Shown here: in pieces, positions 23,023-36,800 of the stretch | Numbering within the stretch: position 1 is the first letter of the stretch | How the letters are laid out: the number at the start of each line of letters is the position of its first letter | The notes under the pieces: generated by a model | The model's input: only the letters and a program-made list of their open reading frames with translations | What the model was told of the DNA's origin: nothing | Databases searched by the model: none | Translations under genes and position numbers: made by a program | From: Biscogniauxia marginata | Taxonomy: Eukaryota > Ascomycota > Sordariomycetes > Xylariales > Xylariaceae | Direction of reading: 5' to 3' | DNA: 64,000 bases | Assembly (NCBI GenBank): GCA_022695795.1 | Contig: MU404155.1 | Location: 90,139 to 154,138, forward strand

Positions 23023-25651
23023 TTACGAACGAGTTTCCTGGCCGACATGTCGATTCTCCTTGCCGTTCAGCCTCGGGCGGCCTGTGTTCCTTTGTGTCAT
23101 AGCCTGGCCTGCTGCTACGTGACGTTGACCTTGATCCTGAGCCCGCTTAAAGAAAAGGTTCTCGGCCTCCTTCTCCTGCCACGGTGTCGTTATGTGTCTG
23201 TCGCTGTCGAGCTTTTCTTCTTCGCGAGCCATTTGCACTAGCATATCCATCTGACTATCGACCACGGAATAGTCAATATCCTCCCAGTTCAGATTCTTTA
23301 GAATTTTTCCGACGGAATACTGGTATCGAAGATGATTTACGATAATATTGCTCAGATCCACGTTCTCGACCATTGGGACGCCAGTGACAGGCTGTAAACC
23401 TGCAACACCATAGTGCCAGGCGCAATTTCGGTAGAGAAAGCCAAGCAGATAGTCCGTCTCAGACCAAACATTGACCAACCTGCCAGGGACGACACTCTTC
23501 ATTGTCGCCCAAGCGTGGATATCGCTCGGGCAAGGCGCACCCATCATGACAACATTCTCGACGATTCCGAAGGCACGCTTCTCTGCCAACGACATTAAGC
23601 AGGAGTATATAATTCGAGCGCCGAGACTGTAACCAACAAGTGTCACCGCTCTCTCCCCTTGGATTTTATTCATGAGAATCTCGGCGAGGACCAAACCTGC
23701 CTTCTCTGCACGAACCATTCCGATGGTCCAAGGATTGTCGACGACTTTGCTGATCTTCAAGAGATGGGTCGGCCATCGAGACTCCTGCAAACTTGTAGAT
23801 ACTAGAAAAGTTTTAGTGCTTGGTCAACTGGGGCGGGTATGTGATGCTTATTTACGATTGCAGTCAACCATGTCTCTCTTCGTGGCACTCCAAGCCGCAT
23901 TCTTAACGACAGTCCCCAATGCCGCACCCATCTTCATCATCGCCTCAACCTCCCATCTAAGGGCATAGACTTCGGTTTGATCTCCCAAAACTTGCCAAGG
24001 ATGGCGAAAATCTTTATCTTGAGTGATCCAACCGCCAATTCCGATCGTAACACGCATCCGGCGGTCTTCTGCAGGGACATCCTTAGGATCGATGAACTCG
24101 GATCCGAGAGATCCATGCATAGGAATCATGGCGAAGTCCTGAACATCCTTTGCATAAGCATCCATCATCTTGCCGCCCTGCCGGGCTCCATATAACCCGA
24201 ACAAGGTACCGACAGGGACGGTGCTTTCCGACGAGCCTATGGCACCGAGTAAATTTGCCGTCGTCGTAGGGGCCAGCCCAATGCCTCCAAACACAGTTCC
24301 GAGACCTGCATTGACGAGGGGTTCTGCCAGGACATTATTGACGGGAATCGGCGTAGTACCAGCAACGGCAGTGCTCCTCCAGCGTTTGGGTGGCTTGCCT
24401 TCTTCTGCTCGCCTCTGGGCTATTTCCTCGTGAGGTATGCCTTTGATAATTTGCGCAAGGGCCCGGGAAACTCTGCCTTCGTCCTGTAATAGGACAAACG
24501 GCGGAATGTGCAGAGAAGTGGATAGTTTAAGGAGGAAAATCCTAGCGTAAGATGAATACTGGTCTCCTCCCAGGATCAACAACAGAATCGAATGCAATAT
24601 CAGAGCACGTTTCTCCTTAGCGCAGTTGCGAAGCAGGGTGAACATTTCCGGGTAGCGTCGAATGTGACCAGTGTTAGAATCCTCGATCGATGGGTTCGGC
24701 CCTAGAATGACATGTCAGCTTTCTACTAATGTCGAGGTAAATTGCCAATTATCAAGATTAAGCACGGTCCGACCATTTTCACGAAATAAACAGTCGTAAA
24801 AGAAAAGCTTAGCACACGGGCAAAGTGACAGCATGACGGTTAGGGGGTTGAGGCCCGCGCAGTATATGTAATCAAAATTCGGGGCCCAAAAAGAGAGGAA
24901 ACCCGGACGTATACTTGCGGCAGCCGTAGAGGAAGAACTTACCAGGGGGTCTGGCAGGTCTTCCTCTCCCGGCAGTGCCGGTCCGTCTGGCATTACCTGG
25001 CGCTTGTTGTGGCTCCTGGCGTACAACGTTGCCACCGGTGCCACCGTTCTTGATGACGATATCTCCAACACGTCTCAAAACCACGAGGCGCCATTTTCCA
25101 AAGTGTCCCAGGACGTCTCGCTTCAACTCAGACATGCTGGAAACGACGATCTCGTTCTCATTCTTCCTGGACAGGATAGTGGTTTCCTCGGGGGATTTGG
25201 GAAGGATCAGCGTGGGTTTGGAGGTGTGCGTATCGTTTGCGGGTAGAATTTTGGGCTTGAGAATCTCCTTCAGGGCTTCGCGGTCCTCCAAGTCGGGCTT
25301 CTCGACGGGCAGACCAATGTCACCGTATAGATAACGGTACTTTTCGCTGCGAGGATTGGGTATGTTCATGACTGCTGCTTTGGGAAGCTTGATCCGAATT
25401 CCTCCATCGGATTCGTCTCTGGTGGGATTTAGATGGTCGAAGGTATCGCGTATCTTCCGCTGCATATCGTCAAGGATGGAGGCCACGAGGACCTGGAGCT
25501 GCTTAGCCTGCTCAGGGCTCAACATGGCGCTCAAGTCAAGCTCAGGACGTTTTGGAGGGAAGGACTTGGCAGTGTTGCGGCGCGCCATGGTGTCGCTTTT
25601 TTGGCTTTCATCGCCAGATGAGTAGGTTGAATGTTCGGATGGAGTCTCCAT
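23023..25651 (-). CDS. DUF726 family alpha/beta hydrolase (Mil1/TMCO4-like)
   Basis: Exons in reading order are 24943-25651, 23856-24701 and 23801 down to 23023, giving 777 residues. The family (yeast Mil1, animal TMCO4) has an alpha/beta-hydrolase fold and is membrane-associated. The first 240 residues are polar and basic, including an RGRPARPPG segment. The second exon carries a hydrophobic helix (ALILHSILLLILGG), the glycine-rich block of the family (VFGGIGLAPTTTANLLGAIG) and GIGGWITQDKDF. The third exon has the nucleophile motif GYSLGARII, with Ser near residue 577, then VVMMGAPCP and VNVWSETDYLLGFLYR, where the acidic residue of the catalytic triad is expected. The tail is Gln/Arg-rich. 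Substrate is not known; a lipase-like role is inference from fold. Confidence 0.88.
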
Positions 25652-28600
25652 CTTGGAATTGGGAGGGAAACAATGTGCTTTTGTGGTTTATGGACGACAG
25701 GAAGGAAGGGCCTCGTAGAATTGTTGGAAGGAGCGACTGGTTGACTGGCCACGGTTACAAAGGTTGCTGTGGTGAGTGTTCGCGGTTCAACTGATGGCAG
25801 GAGCAGTGGACTGACTGAGGAGGCAACCGCTCTGGGATGGTGGGCAATGCACCGATTTCTTGACATCACAAGCGGCAACACAAGTACATCTAAAAGAATT
25901 ACATGTAACTACTAACCAAATCGCGGGGTAGTTAGGGAATAGGGTAAATATGGGAATGCAGTACGCCGTCTTCTGAAAAGACCCTGTGACACATAGCAAA
26001 CGGCTTCCTTGATAGTACATGCTACTTACCTATCTACAGTCATGCGTGCCTGTTTCCCGCAGTCACCAGTAGTCACCAGTAGTCACCAGGCATATATCCG
26101 TGGGCCAACATCAAGCTCGTGCGCCGTTCCGCCAATGCCCTGGGTGTTGCTGCAACTAGGGTCTTCATTATCTGGATTGAATTGCCAGACAAAGAGGTTA
26201 TGGAACTGCACCTATTTGTGTCAGGGGTAAACAACTCTACCTAGGTATATACGTTGTTATACTAAGTATGACAGGCAGACATCTCATAGGAGTAAACTGG
26301 GACAACCGGATTTGGAAATACTATAGGTTAGTTTCGACACCAGGGCGAGAGTTAGTTAGTCTTTGATTTTCTCTCAGGTTGAATGGTAATTGCATAGACT
26401 CAAACCTAGAAGCCATACGCTAGATCTACAAGGTAACTAGCAAAGAAAGAATACCTGGTACAGACACATAAGTGATACTAAAACATGTTCATCTATATGG
26501 TCTTAGCCGATGTCTTCCACATATCAGGTAGCTAACACAGGTTGGTTAACTCAGGTCTGTCCAGCAAACTTACAAAGCGCAAGTACTATTGCCTTGTCGC
26601 AAAAGCTGGGCTTGCTCTTGTATTCCGTTACGAAGCCTAGACCAAGTTTGTCTAATACATACAGGACTATCCCGAGAAGCTGCTCTACTCATTTAAAGAC
26701 CACGACCTTAAAAAGTGCATCTCTACTCGGCTAATACCGAACTGTAAGTCGTCTCGCGTGATATGTGGGACGAATAAGAAGAATCATTGCGGAGGCGACT
26801 TGACTCGGATATTCGATGCCATGAGTTGGTGGATTTGAGTCCAACCGATATTTTTATCCAATAGCAGTCATAATCATTTCATCGTGAAGACATCTTGCTT
26901 CAACAAAGACCTACATGTAATCATCAGGTACATACATACCTACATACCTATATCGTAGAGACGATACATGTAGTTGGATGCAGAAACACTAGCGTACATG
27001 TAATTCCTAAAAGAAATCGTTGCCCCTAAACGATCTCATCCCAACATATCATTGGCCAAGGCTTGGAGATATTAGATATGTACCACCTATACATTTTTGA
27101 GCCAATCATACAGAAATAGTAGTATCGTGTAACAACCCTTCGTGTAGTCCAGTCTGTTATTGATGTTTCCAGTTTTTGTCGCAACCTCATCTTGATGCAG
27201 TACAGGTTACACAAGCTAGCATGGATAAGCTGTACCATATTACATCTAGCATCATACTCGCTATTGCCCATTTCCCCAGCCACATGTACCCTGGATATAT
27301 AAGAGCTAGGTATCTGGTATCTGGTATCTATTTGATCTTTTTCCAATGTGACGTGTAGGTATAGCGAGTAAATTTCTTGGTTCTAGAAAGAATGTGATTG
27401 GCAACTTGGTACTTCATATTATGCCTTATTTGCTAGCCAAGTCTATTGTTAGTAAGGCCAAGCCAAAAACAACCCGGGGAGTGTGCCGTCACCGACCAAT
27501 TTCTTCCCTGGGGAGGATCATGTGGGCATTCACGGGATCGTCATGTTAATGTGACATTACGGCCCTTCATTGCACGTGGACATTTCCCTGTTATGTGTTA
27601 GTGCCGAATTATGTGAATGCATGGCCTATTCCGTTGGTCAAACTCTGCTACATACGTAGGTATATATGCTTGTTGTGTTACACCACTTTGAGAGTCTTCT
27701 TGTGATTGTTCTCAGCGCATATTAATGTGGCCAGTAAGAAATTGCAGTTCCTAACAATTCCTCTGCGAGGCTGAGGTTTAACACATGACGGTCTCACCCG
27801 ATCTTTGTAGGAGCCGATCGACCGACCCTATGTGCCGAACTACCTAGGTGCCATCTGAAAGAGGTGGCATGAGACTTGGATGTGTGCCGTGGGCCGGGGT
27901 CTTGTCGGGAAGGCTAGATAAATTGCGGCCCGGCTAGACTTGCCATCGGCGTTGCCACGGGAAAGCTGAAAATAAGTGCTCGTCCATTGTCGTACTGTCT
28001 GCTGAGGACAAGGGGTAAATGGTCTGTTCCCGGGTACACGACGTGGCTGCCTCACTTGGTCTTGTGGAATGTCAATTCTATTAGTCTTGATAGACGACAA
28101 CAGGAGTTTGTATAGTTGGCTAACGCAGGAGACACTAGGTAATAAATAGCAGCCACGTAAGGACCGGATCTGTTTTGTTGCCTTGCTATGTCACATATGG
28201 CAATCCCCATCGCGGGGAAGATCACTGAAGACCTCATAGCGACATGACACGGTGTGGTTTGATCCAGGTTTAGTCTTGGTCCTCGTCTTGGGTCTTGGTT
28301 TGGGATTGCGAGATGACGCCGATTGGCTAGCTGATCCACGTGGGCGGTTGGGGGGCCTACGAAAGGAGAAGTGCTTTACGTGTGCGGACTTGTACCAGCA
28401 TGTCGGAAAGGCTGTGATTGGTCTTGGAGAATAGCGGACGACCACTAATTGGCGATGTGTAGGACACCCTCCCCTGGCTTGCAGACTGGATGGTGAGGAT
28501 TTGCGGTTGTGTTGACAGCGGTTACGTGTAGCTGAATTCGAGATGCGACACGAAACATTCAGCTTACCTAATTGATATTTTCGATATTTTCAGCAGGAAT

Positions 28601-29476
28601 AAAAAGCCTCACTCGGAACAGATAACTACCTAGGTAGGTCATAAAATATATCTGCCGATATGTGTAGGTAAGCACCAAGATGCGTGTGTGCTGATAATGA
28701 GGAGAGCATGAGTACTAATAACATGATAGGTAAAGACAAGGTGAGATGGAGATGAAGATAAAAGATAAGAGATAATAGATGTTGATGGATGGGTGCATGA
28801 ACCTGCTAGCGCCATAATGGAATGCCCCGCCTGCTTGTAGGTGCTGCACAGTACAGAAAAGGGGAGGGGGACCCCCTGTTCGGTGAGGCTCGAGAGCTCG
28901 CCGATAGTGAGGGGCGGAAATTGGGGGAGGAGGGGGCTAAGGGGGGATTTGTATGTATGGGGGATTGCTGCTGCTCTCGGCTCCGGCTCAATGTCCACCA
29001 TGTGGGATTCAATTTAACATCCATCGTTGTCGCCCACTTCAACCCACCCCATCGACAACTAACTTTTCAGCCTCTGTGAGTGTCGCCCGCGCATCTGGTT
29101 CAACGCCCTTTTCTTTTGAGATTCCTAGGCCCGGTGGGCCCATTCCAATGCCTTGGCATCTCTGAAACCTGCTCTCTTGATTCGACCGGTACCTACAGCT
29201 CGGGTAGCTGACGAACATCCACCACCACTAATACACTAATCGCGATTTTTTACGTTGGACGGCGCACCACCGCGGCGCACCACCAGCAGCCCACCCAATC
29301 CACACGAGCCTCGCCACGACCTAATCACCCAACTGGTTTGAGCGCGCCTCTTTTGCCGTGGCTTGTGCGAGCCTTTCCGCCCACCGTCCATAAGTATATA
29401 ACATCACGCCTGGCCGACCCAGGACTTGTCTTGGATTAGAAGGGGTGCGTGTCCTCCGTACATCCCAGGCCTCATC
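25652..29476. other. Long gene-poor region, 3.8 kb
   Basis: This is the longest stretch without a gene. I see no ORF with a family pattern, no transposase or reverse-transcriptase motif and no tRNA. It holds a three-copy decamer (26061-26089), TACATACCTACATACC repeats (26930-26950) and several ACCTAGGT palindromes (26240, 27843, 28630). The right 200 bases probably contain the RasGEF promoter. A non-coding RNA cannot be excluded. Confidence 0.45.
26061..26089. repeat. Tandem decamer, three copies
   Basis: AGTCACCAGT is repeated three times without a gap (the last copy ends one base short before diverging). It is non-coding and has no known role. Confidence 0.9.
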
Positions 29477-32400
29477 ATGGCTCCCAACAAGGGCGACGTA
29501 CAGCGTTCTCACAGGTTTCTAGCCGGCTCGGGCACCACTTCGACATCTGCCTTTTCGGGACTGATCCCATCCATACTTAGGAATCGTCAATCTTCCCGTT
29601 CTGCCTCCGTCCCCACGATACCTTTACTCCATTCGAGCGCTACCCCTTCGGCCTTGTCAGTGTTACCTGACGGTTCCTCTTTTGTCGACGGCATCGCCTC
29701 TGCTATACCCAGACGCTCTTTCGATTCCACCGCCGATCATCGTTTTTTCCAGAAACCCGAGCTCGCAGACGCCTTGGGCCGAGCAAAGCAGCAGCTGACC
29801 CCGTTACATCCTCAAGACCGCCATGATCACTTCCAGACGCAGCTTAGATTAGCTCCGCGCGAAGAGTCATCGATTATATATGATCCCGACGCTTGGGTAC
29901 GGTTTGTCAAGTAGCACATCTGGTGGGAATTATTGCGGTTTGTGCGACTGACGGTGAAGCTCCCACAGCCAGAGATCTCGGACACCATGGAGAGTCTCAA
30001 TATCGCAGTCATAGGTGCCAATGGGGTCGGCAAATCCCATTTCATACAGAGGGCCATGACCCTGCCGCGTGTCCCGGGACCCAACCCCACGACTGCACGT
30101 ATCAATATAGACAACATGCCGTACGCAGTTACCCTCTTCGAATTGGATCTCGAATACTTTGATGTGGATCCGGATCGCCAGATCAAATGGCCCAAACAAA
30201 TAGGCGGTGCCATCATGCCTCACGTCAATGGTGTCTTGCTGTTGTACGACGTTATGAATCGAGATAGCATCGTCGAACTACCCCAGACCCTCAGTAAGTT
30301 TTTACACCTCGGCTCCTATCCCTTGACTTTGAGAGCTATGCACGTCTTGTACCGAGTTTTACTGGACTAACTTGGGAAGATGCGCTGGTAAATTCATCGC
30401 TTCCGGCTGTTCTCGTAGCCACCAAGTGTGATAATCCGGAAGGTTCAAGACAAATCGACACCGAGGCGGTCGCGGCAGCTTGCCAATCATGTCTCGCAAC
30501 CTTCAAAACGTCCGCCAGCAAGCCGGAAAGCGCAAGATTAGCATTGTCTTCGCTATTGAAAGCGTTGGCCCTCAGGAGTCAAGGTAAGTGCAATTCTAAG
30601 AACATGTTCTAGCCCCAGCAGGGCATATGAAGAAGGGGTAACTACCAAAATTACAACATAATTTTGACCTATTTATCTGTGCTAACTTCTCGCGCCTAAA
30701 GAGGGAGACGGCTCCGAAGGAGGGGGCTCGCGGCGCCGAGCGGCTTCGGCGGCGCATCTGGATGCTCCACCCGACTCTGTAAATCCACGGCCTCTAAGTC
30801 AGCACAGCAAGCATAGTCGTGCTAGCTCTGACATGTCACTACTCCGGGGCTTCTCTGGCCCGGTAGCCTCCGAGCACCGGCTCTCGAGACCTCCCCGGAT
30901 TGATTACATGGGTACTCACGGGATTAGCAATTTTCCTGACGTCGCAGAAGATGATACTACCCAAACTGTTTCTAGCATGCTTCGTTCATCAGGTATTCGG
31001 TTAGACCGTACCCAAAACACGAATTCGATATTCGAGATCGAGGACTCGGATGCGGATTCACTGAAATATGCTGACGACATACCACTACTGCAACGAGGTG
31101 ACGAAACAGTATTTGAACGGCCGACGAAGAGGCTCGGGGTGAGTTTCGAAGAGTTAATCGATCGCCTTATTGCTCCAAAGATGTCTAGGGCAGACAACAA
31201 CTTTGCCGACGTTTTTTTGTGCTTATATCGGAAATTTGCAACCCCTAGGGAGCTCTTTTCGGGCATCTTGTCACGGCTGGACCGCGTCAAGGATGAAAAA
31301 TCGGTCCACTACCTTACAAGAACGTCTTCGCAACTGCGTATTATTGAAGTGGTTGCTAAATGGGTTGGGACATATCCGGGGGACTTTGCACGACCGGCGT
31401 CGAGGAGGGCCTTGGATGATTTCATAAATCATTTGTCTACCGAACCGATATTCTCTGCCGCCGCACAACAAATGCGCAAGACATTAGAGGAAAGCGTAAT
31501 GGAGGATGATGATACAGGCTGGGCAAAAGGGGACACGGCTGAAGATGCTCAGTCGAACACGGGGCTATCGAACCCAGCGAGGGATACCTCGAAACAGGGC
31601 AACGATTTGTCAGAAAGCATGAGTTCGCTAAGTGTCGATAGTGCGATAGAGCGGCGGCCTTCGGCTAGCTCCTCTTTGAGCACAGAGCCAGGGAAGATGC
31701 ATACATTCCAGTTTCATTCGTATGACGACTACGAACGCGAGGCGTCGACCATGGTGCCCACTTACACGCTGCCACTGACCAAATTTCGATATCACATATT
31801 TATGGATACGTCAAACGACGACATTGCAGACGAGATGACGCGGATCGACTGGGTTATGTTTTCGTCGATACGTATTCGCGATTTGGTGCGGCATGTTAGT
31901 CTGTCTACCGAGCAGAAGGAGAGATGCAAAACGATGAAGAACGTCAACCGCATGATTGCCCATTTCAACCACATCGCGACGTGGGTCTCGAACATGATTC
32001 TCATGCGAGATAAGGCGAAACATCGAGCGCAGATGCTGGAGAAGTTCATGTGGATCGCGTTGAAATTGAGACAGCTCAATAACTACAATGGCCTCGCGGC
32101 GGTGCTCGCTGGGATCAACGGAACAGCGATACATCGCCTTTCACAAACCCGAACGCTCGTGCCGGCCGATGTGCAAAAACGGTTCGCAAGATTGGTACTC
32201 TTAATGGGAACACAGAAAAGCCACTTTGCCTATCGATTGGCGTGGGAGAACTCTCCACTGCCACGCATCCCCTTCATGCCCTTGCACCGCAGGGACCTCG
32301 TGTCTGCCGAGGAGGGCAGCATGACATTTGTAGGGCCGCAGGGCAATCGGATCAACTGGAAGAAGTTTGAGGTTCTCGGCGAAGTCATCTTGCCGATAAT

Positions 32401-32654
32401 GAAGAGCCAGGGTACGCCGTATCCTAACCTCTCGAAGCACGACACGGCTAGAGAGCTTATCTTGGACTGCCTGATGCCTACGGATGAAGAGGTATGAAGC
32501 CCTATGCCTTGCCCTAACAGGCTACTATGAGGACGCGTAGACGACTAACTCGGGACAATAGGATATTTATCAGCGGAGCATCCAGGTGGAGAGTCCTGCG
32601 GGCGGAACGGTGGAGACGGGGAAGAAGAAGTTTCCCTGGTTTGCCAAGTCATAG
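29477..32654 (+). CDS. Ras guanine-nucleotide exchange factor with N-terminal GTPase-like domain
   Basis: Exons 29477-29896, 29969-30293, 30380-30583, 30702-32491 and 32562-32654 give 943 residues. After a disordered 140-residue N-terminus comes a Ras-like nucleotide-binding domain. Its P-loop is GANGVGKS (residues 156-163), and TKCD (263-266) is the guanine-specificity motif. The central DxxG motif of Ras is not evident: the strand there reads VTLFELDLEYFDVD. A REM-type domain follows (SFEELIDRLIAPKMS to LFSGILSRLD, about residues 464-510). The catalytic CDC25-type RasGEF domain spans about 670-905 (TRIDWVMFSSIRIRDLVRH, NHIATWVSNMIL, NYNGLAAVLAGINGTAIHRL, PFMPLHRRDL). It should activate a Ras or Rap-like GTPase; which one is unknown. 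The tail ends KKKFPWFAKS. Introns 1-3 have CTGAC or CTAAC branch sites. Confidence 0.9.
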
Positions 32655-33897
32655 GTTGGGCTTTATTGTGAGCAGGAGAGTTGCAGGCGTTCGGCATTGA
32701 CGCAGCGGGCTTGACAAATAGAAGGCCGTTTTTGGCTGGGGGGAAATTCGACACCCATGGTTTCATTATCTGGTATAGATATGGATTGGACGGATGGATA
32801 TGTCTGGGCACGCTACTTTGCAGACTGGGTGGATGGCGGGATTTACAAGAAATTTACATATTTACGATCGTGGATACTACCTAACCTGCCCTATGTCTGT
32901 TTTTATTTCTATCAAATAGCCCTTGCACGTTTATTCTGGTGGTCGGCCACCCGTGGTAGATGTTTGCTACATACTGCATGCCACGGTCCTCAACAAGTTG
33001 ATGTGTATGCAAAGAATAATACCTATAATTTAAAGTAACCTACCGACCTGCTGTTACATATTATGCATGCAGAGAGAAGAAAGAGAAAGAGAAGAGAAAG
33101 TGAAGAGAAAGTGCCTCGTCGTATAATTTCGGGTTCTGTTTTCTTTTTCCCTTTTCCGTCTTATTTATGGGGTTGAATGATTGGTAGTGTAGATAGCCTT
33201 TATAGTTCTAGACCGTCGGTGGTGGTCGATGTCTTATCGCTTATATCGCTTAGCAGGCTTTGGTACCCAAAAACCCCATGGGCATAAACCGTGATCCGAC
33301 GGATGTCCCATATCTTCTTAGCACGGTACCTAAATGCAGGTCGGTCAGTGATGTCATTAGCACCCCCACTTTCTACTACCCCTCACGACTGTGAAGTGGG
33401 CTGCGTCCCGTCTGTTGAGCTATCTTATGTATTACCTACCTGTCACTTTGTCTACCTACCTAACCAGATATAACTAACTGCTAAGCGCTGTACCACCACC
33501 TTAGGTACATGTAGGTATGAATATGTAGTGACGGGACTTTATCTGCCTGTTAGGCTTGTTAGGCCCGTCGGGCTTTTCTAGCTTGTCTCGCTTGCTAGCT
33601 CTTCTCTTTTTTTGTGCATCCTTCGCTCTTGAATTAGAGCTCCATTGCTCCATCCTACTCTCACGTCCTCCTCGTATATCGGCTTGCCTGAATCAGATAG
33701 TGGTGTCTAGGTTGCCGCTCGCGTACCTGTTTGATCTACACTACATACCATACCGCTTTCTACCCCAAGCTCCGGCCATCTTCTACAAAACATCATTATC
33801 CTCTTGATTACACTAGATTGCCGGTCCTGACTGTTGTGTGCGCTCCTGGATCCGTGCCCGTGGAAATCTGCTCTCGTGCCACCAGACTCACGCCAAC
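32655..33897. other. Intergenic region
   Basis: About 1.2 kb without a recognised gene. It includes GA-rich repeats (33070-33110), a CTACCTACCTAACC cluster near 33450 and a pyrimidine-rich leader before the next start. Confidence 0.5.
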
Positions 33898-36800
33898 ATG
33901 GTTGTAGTCGACAACCACGAATACCTCACTGAAGAAGAGAAGCGTCTCGAGGAGGATCGCACCCGCAGCAAGTATTGGAAGAAATGGGGTCCCTACGTTT
34001 CTGAGCGCCAGTGGGCCACAGGTAAGCAGGCATGCTTTCGTTCTATCTGGACGATCGACTAACCCGCTGCCTCTAGTGCGAGAGGATTACAGCGCAGACG
34101 GTGATGCCTGGGGTCGTGAGTGCTTCCCTGCTTTTGGCTGCAACGGTGCTGCTTGTGTGATTCTGTTAATTAACCTGATTCGTAACTCCTGGCAGACTTC
34201 AACCACGATCACGCCCGATCTCGAGCTTACCGCTGGGGCGAAGACGGCATTGCTGGGGTCTCTGACACCCATGGTCTGCAGAACATTGCCTTTTCCTTCT
34301 GGAACGAAGAAGAGTTTGTGTCCAGCCGCCTCAGTAGCAAATAACTCTTTGCTGACTACTAGTCAGCCCCTTTCTTAAAGAGCGACTCTTTGGTCTAGCA
34401 AATCCTCAGGGAAACCATGGCGAAAGTATTAAGGAAGCGCACTTTCACCTTGATAACACTCCTGTAAGGCCTATCTTGACCCCTGAGCTGAAGTTTTTAT
34501 ACTGATCTAGCAATTGTATAGACTGTAAGCATCCGCCTGACGCCCCCTGCCGAAAGGACATATACTTACCGATCGTAATTAGCATTCCTACATGAAATAT
34601 CTCTACAAGTATCCACAGAAAGCCTTCCCTTATGAAGATCTCCTCAAGGAGAATGCTCGAAGATCGAAGCTTGAGAAGGAATACCAAATCATTGATACCG
34701 GCATATTCGAGGAGGACCGGTACTGGGATATTATCATTGAGACCGCCAAGGAGGACCACGACCCTGACGAGATCCTATTCCGTGTAACCGCCTGGAACAG
34801 AGGTCCTGAACCAGCTCCTCTCCACATCATACCTCAGGTTTGGTTCCGTAATACCTGGGCCTGGGGCCGGGAGCCGGCAGACAAGAAGCCATCCATATCG
34901 GAGTATGCCGAGAATATGACCAAGTCGACACACCCTAAGCTTGGGGATCGCTACGTCCTCCTGTCACCATCTCCCGGCGTTGGCGTGAGTGGGGAAGACG
35001 TAAACCCAGAACTTCTCTTCACCGACAATGACACCAACTACGAACTCCTGTACGGCCAGGAGAATAAGACCCCATACGTCAAGGATGCTTTCCATGATTA
35101 TATTGTTGATGGCAAAAAGGCTGCCGTAAACCCAGCTGGCACTGGCACAAAATGTGCCGCGTGGTTCCAATTCAACGAGTCAGGGGGTGTCGGCCCTAGT
35201 GAATGCGCAGGTAAGCATTTCCGAGTATGTCGCTGTATCATAATACTGAATTGTGGTTGTATTCGGTAGTTGTCCGTTTCCGGTTCTCGAAGAAGGGCGA
35301 GACCTACCTCGATGAAGAAGAATTTGATGACATAATTGAGAAGCGAAGAGAGGAGGCCGACGACTTCTACTACCGCATCAGCCCTTTGCCAATGTCTGAC
35401 GATCTTCGAAATATCCAACGTCAGGCATTCTCGGGCATGATGTGGTGTAAGCAGCACTACAATTTCATCTGGGACCAGTGGGCTAACGGTGATCCTGCTC
35501 AACCTCCACCGCCCCCGGAAAGGAAAGAAATCCGAAATTCCCAGTGGAAACATATGTACATTGACGACATCTTGTCTATGCCGGACTCTTGGGAATATCC
35601 TTTCTTTGCCGCATGGGACTCTGCGTTCCACTGCATTTCCCTCGCTATGATTGACCCGCAGTTCGCGAAGAAGCAGATCGATCTGTTCACGAGAGAATGG
35701 TATCTCCATCCAAATGGCCAACTCCCTGCGTAAGTTCTCGCCTGCTTCTCTTTAGACTTACACCAGAAAACTCACGAGAGTATCAGGTACGAGTGGAATT
35801 TCGGGGATGTAAACCCGCCAGTCCATGCATGGGCAACTTTCCGCGTCTTCAAGATCGAACGCAAACTGTATGGAAGGCAAGATCTCGATTTCCTCGAGAG
35901 AGTCTTTCAAAAATTGTTATTGAACTTTACTTGGTGGGTCAACCGGAAGGACACAGACGGCAAGAATGTCTTTGAAGGTGGTTTTCTTGGTCTAGACAAC
36001 ATTGGTCTGTTCAACCGTTCTGAGCCTCTGCCTACTGGAGGTGTCCTTGAACAAGCCGACAGCACAGGCTGGATGGCATTCTATTGCCTGTGCATGCTGA
36101 ACATCGCCCTCGAGCTTTCGAAGCATCGACGAACATACGAAGACATTGCTTCCAAGTTCTTTGAGCATTTCATTTTCATCAGCGATGCTATGACCTTCAA
36201 GTCTGGTAAAGATGAGAAGTCCCTTTGGAATGAAGAGGACGGATTCTACTACGATGCCATCTCCTGGGGCGGTCCATGGATCCAACAACTGCCAGTTCGA
36301 TCGCTTGTGGGACTAATTCCGCTTTATGCAACATTGACCTTGGAGCCGGAATTAATTAACAAGCTCCCTTCATTTAAGAAGCGGGTAAACTGGTTCATGG
36401 AAAACCGCTGCGACTTGGCCGAGCGGAACATGGCTAGTATTCGAAAAAGAGGCAAAGGAAATCGTATTCTCCTTTCGATGGTGAGCAAAGACCGGCTAGA
36501 GAAGATTCTCAAGCGTATGCTTGATGAAGATGAATTCTTCAGTGAGCATGGCATCAGGTCTCTATCCAAGTTCCACAAGGACAACCCATACTCCATGGAG
36601 GTCAATGACCAGAAATTCACCGTCGGGTATGTTCCAGGTGACTCGGACAGCGGGTTGTTTGGCGGTAACAGCAACTGGAGAGGACCCGTTTGGCTCTGCG
36701 TCAACTTTTTGCTAGTGGAATCTTTGCAGCGGTTTTACCTCTTCTATGGTCCTAACTTTCAAGTCGAATGTCCTACTGGATCTGGAGAATATATGCACCT

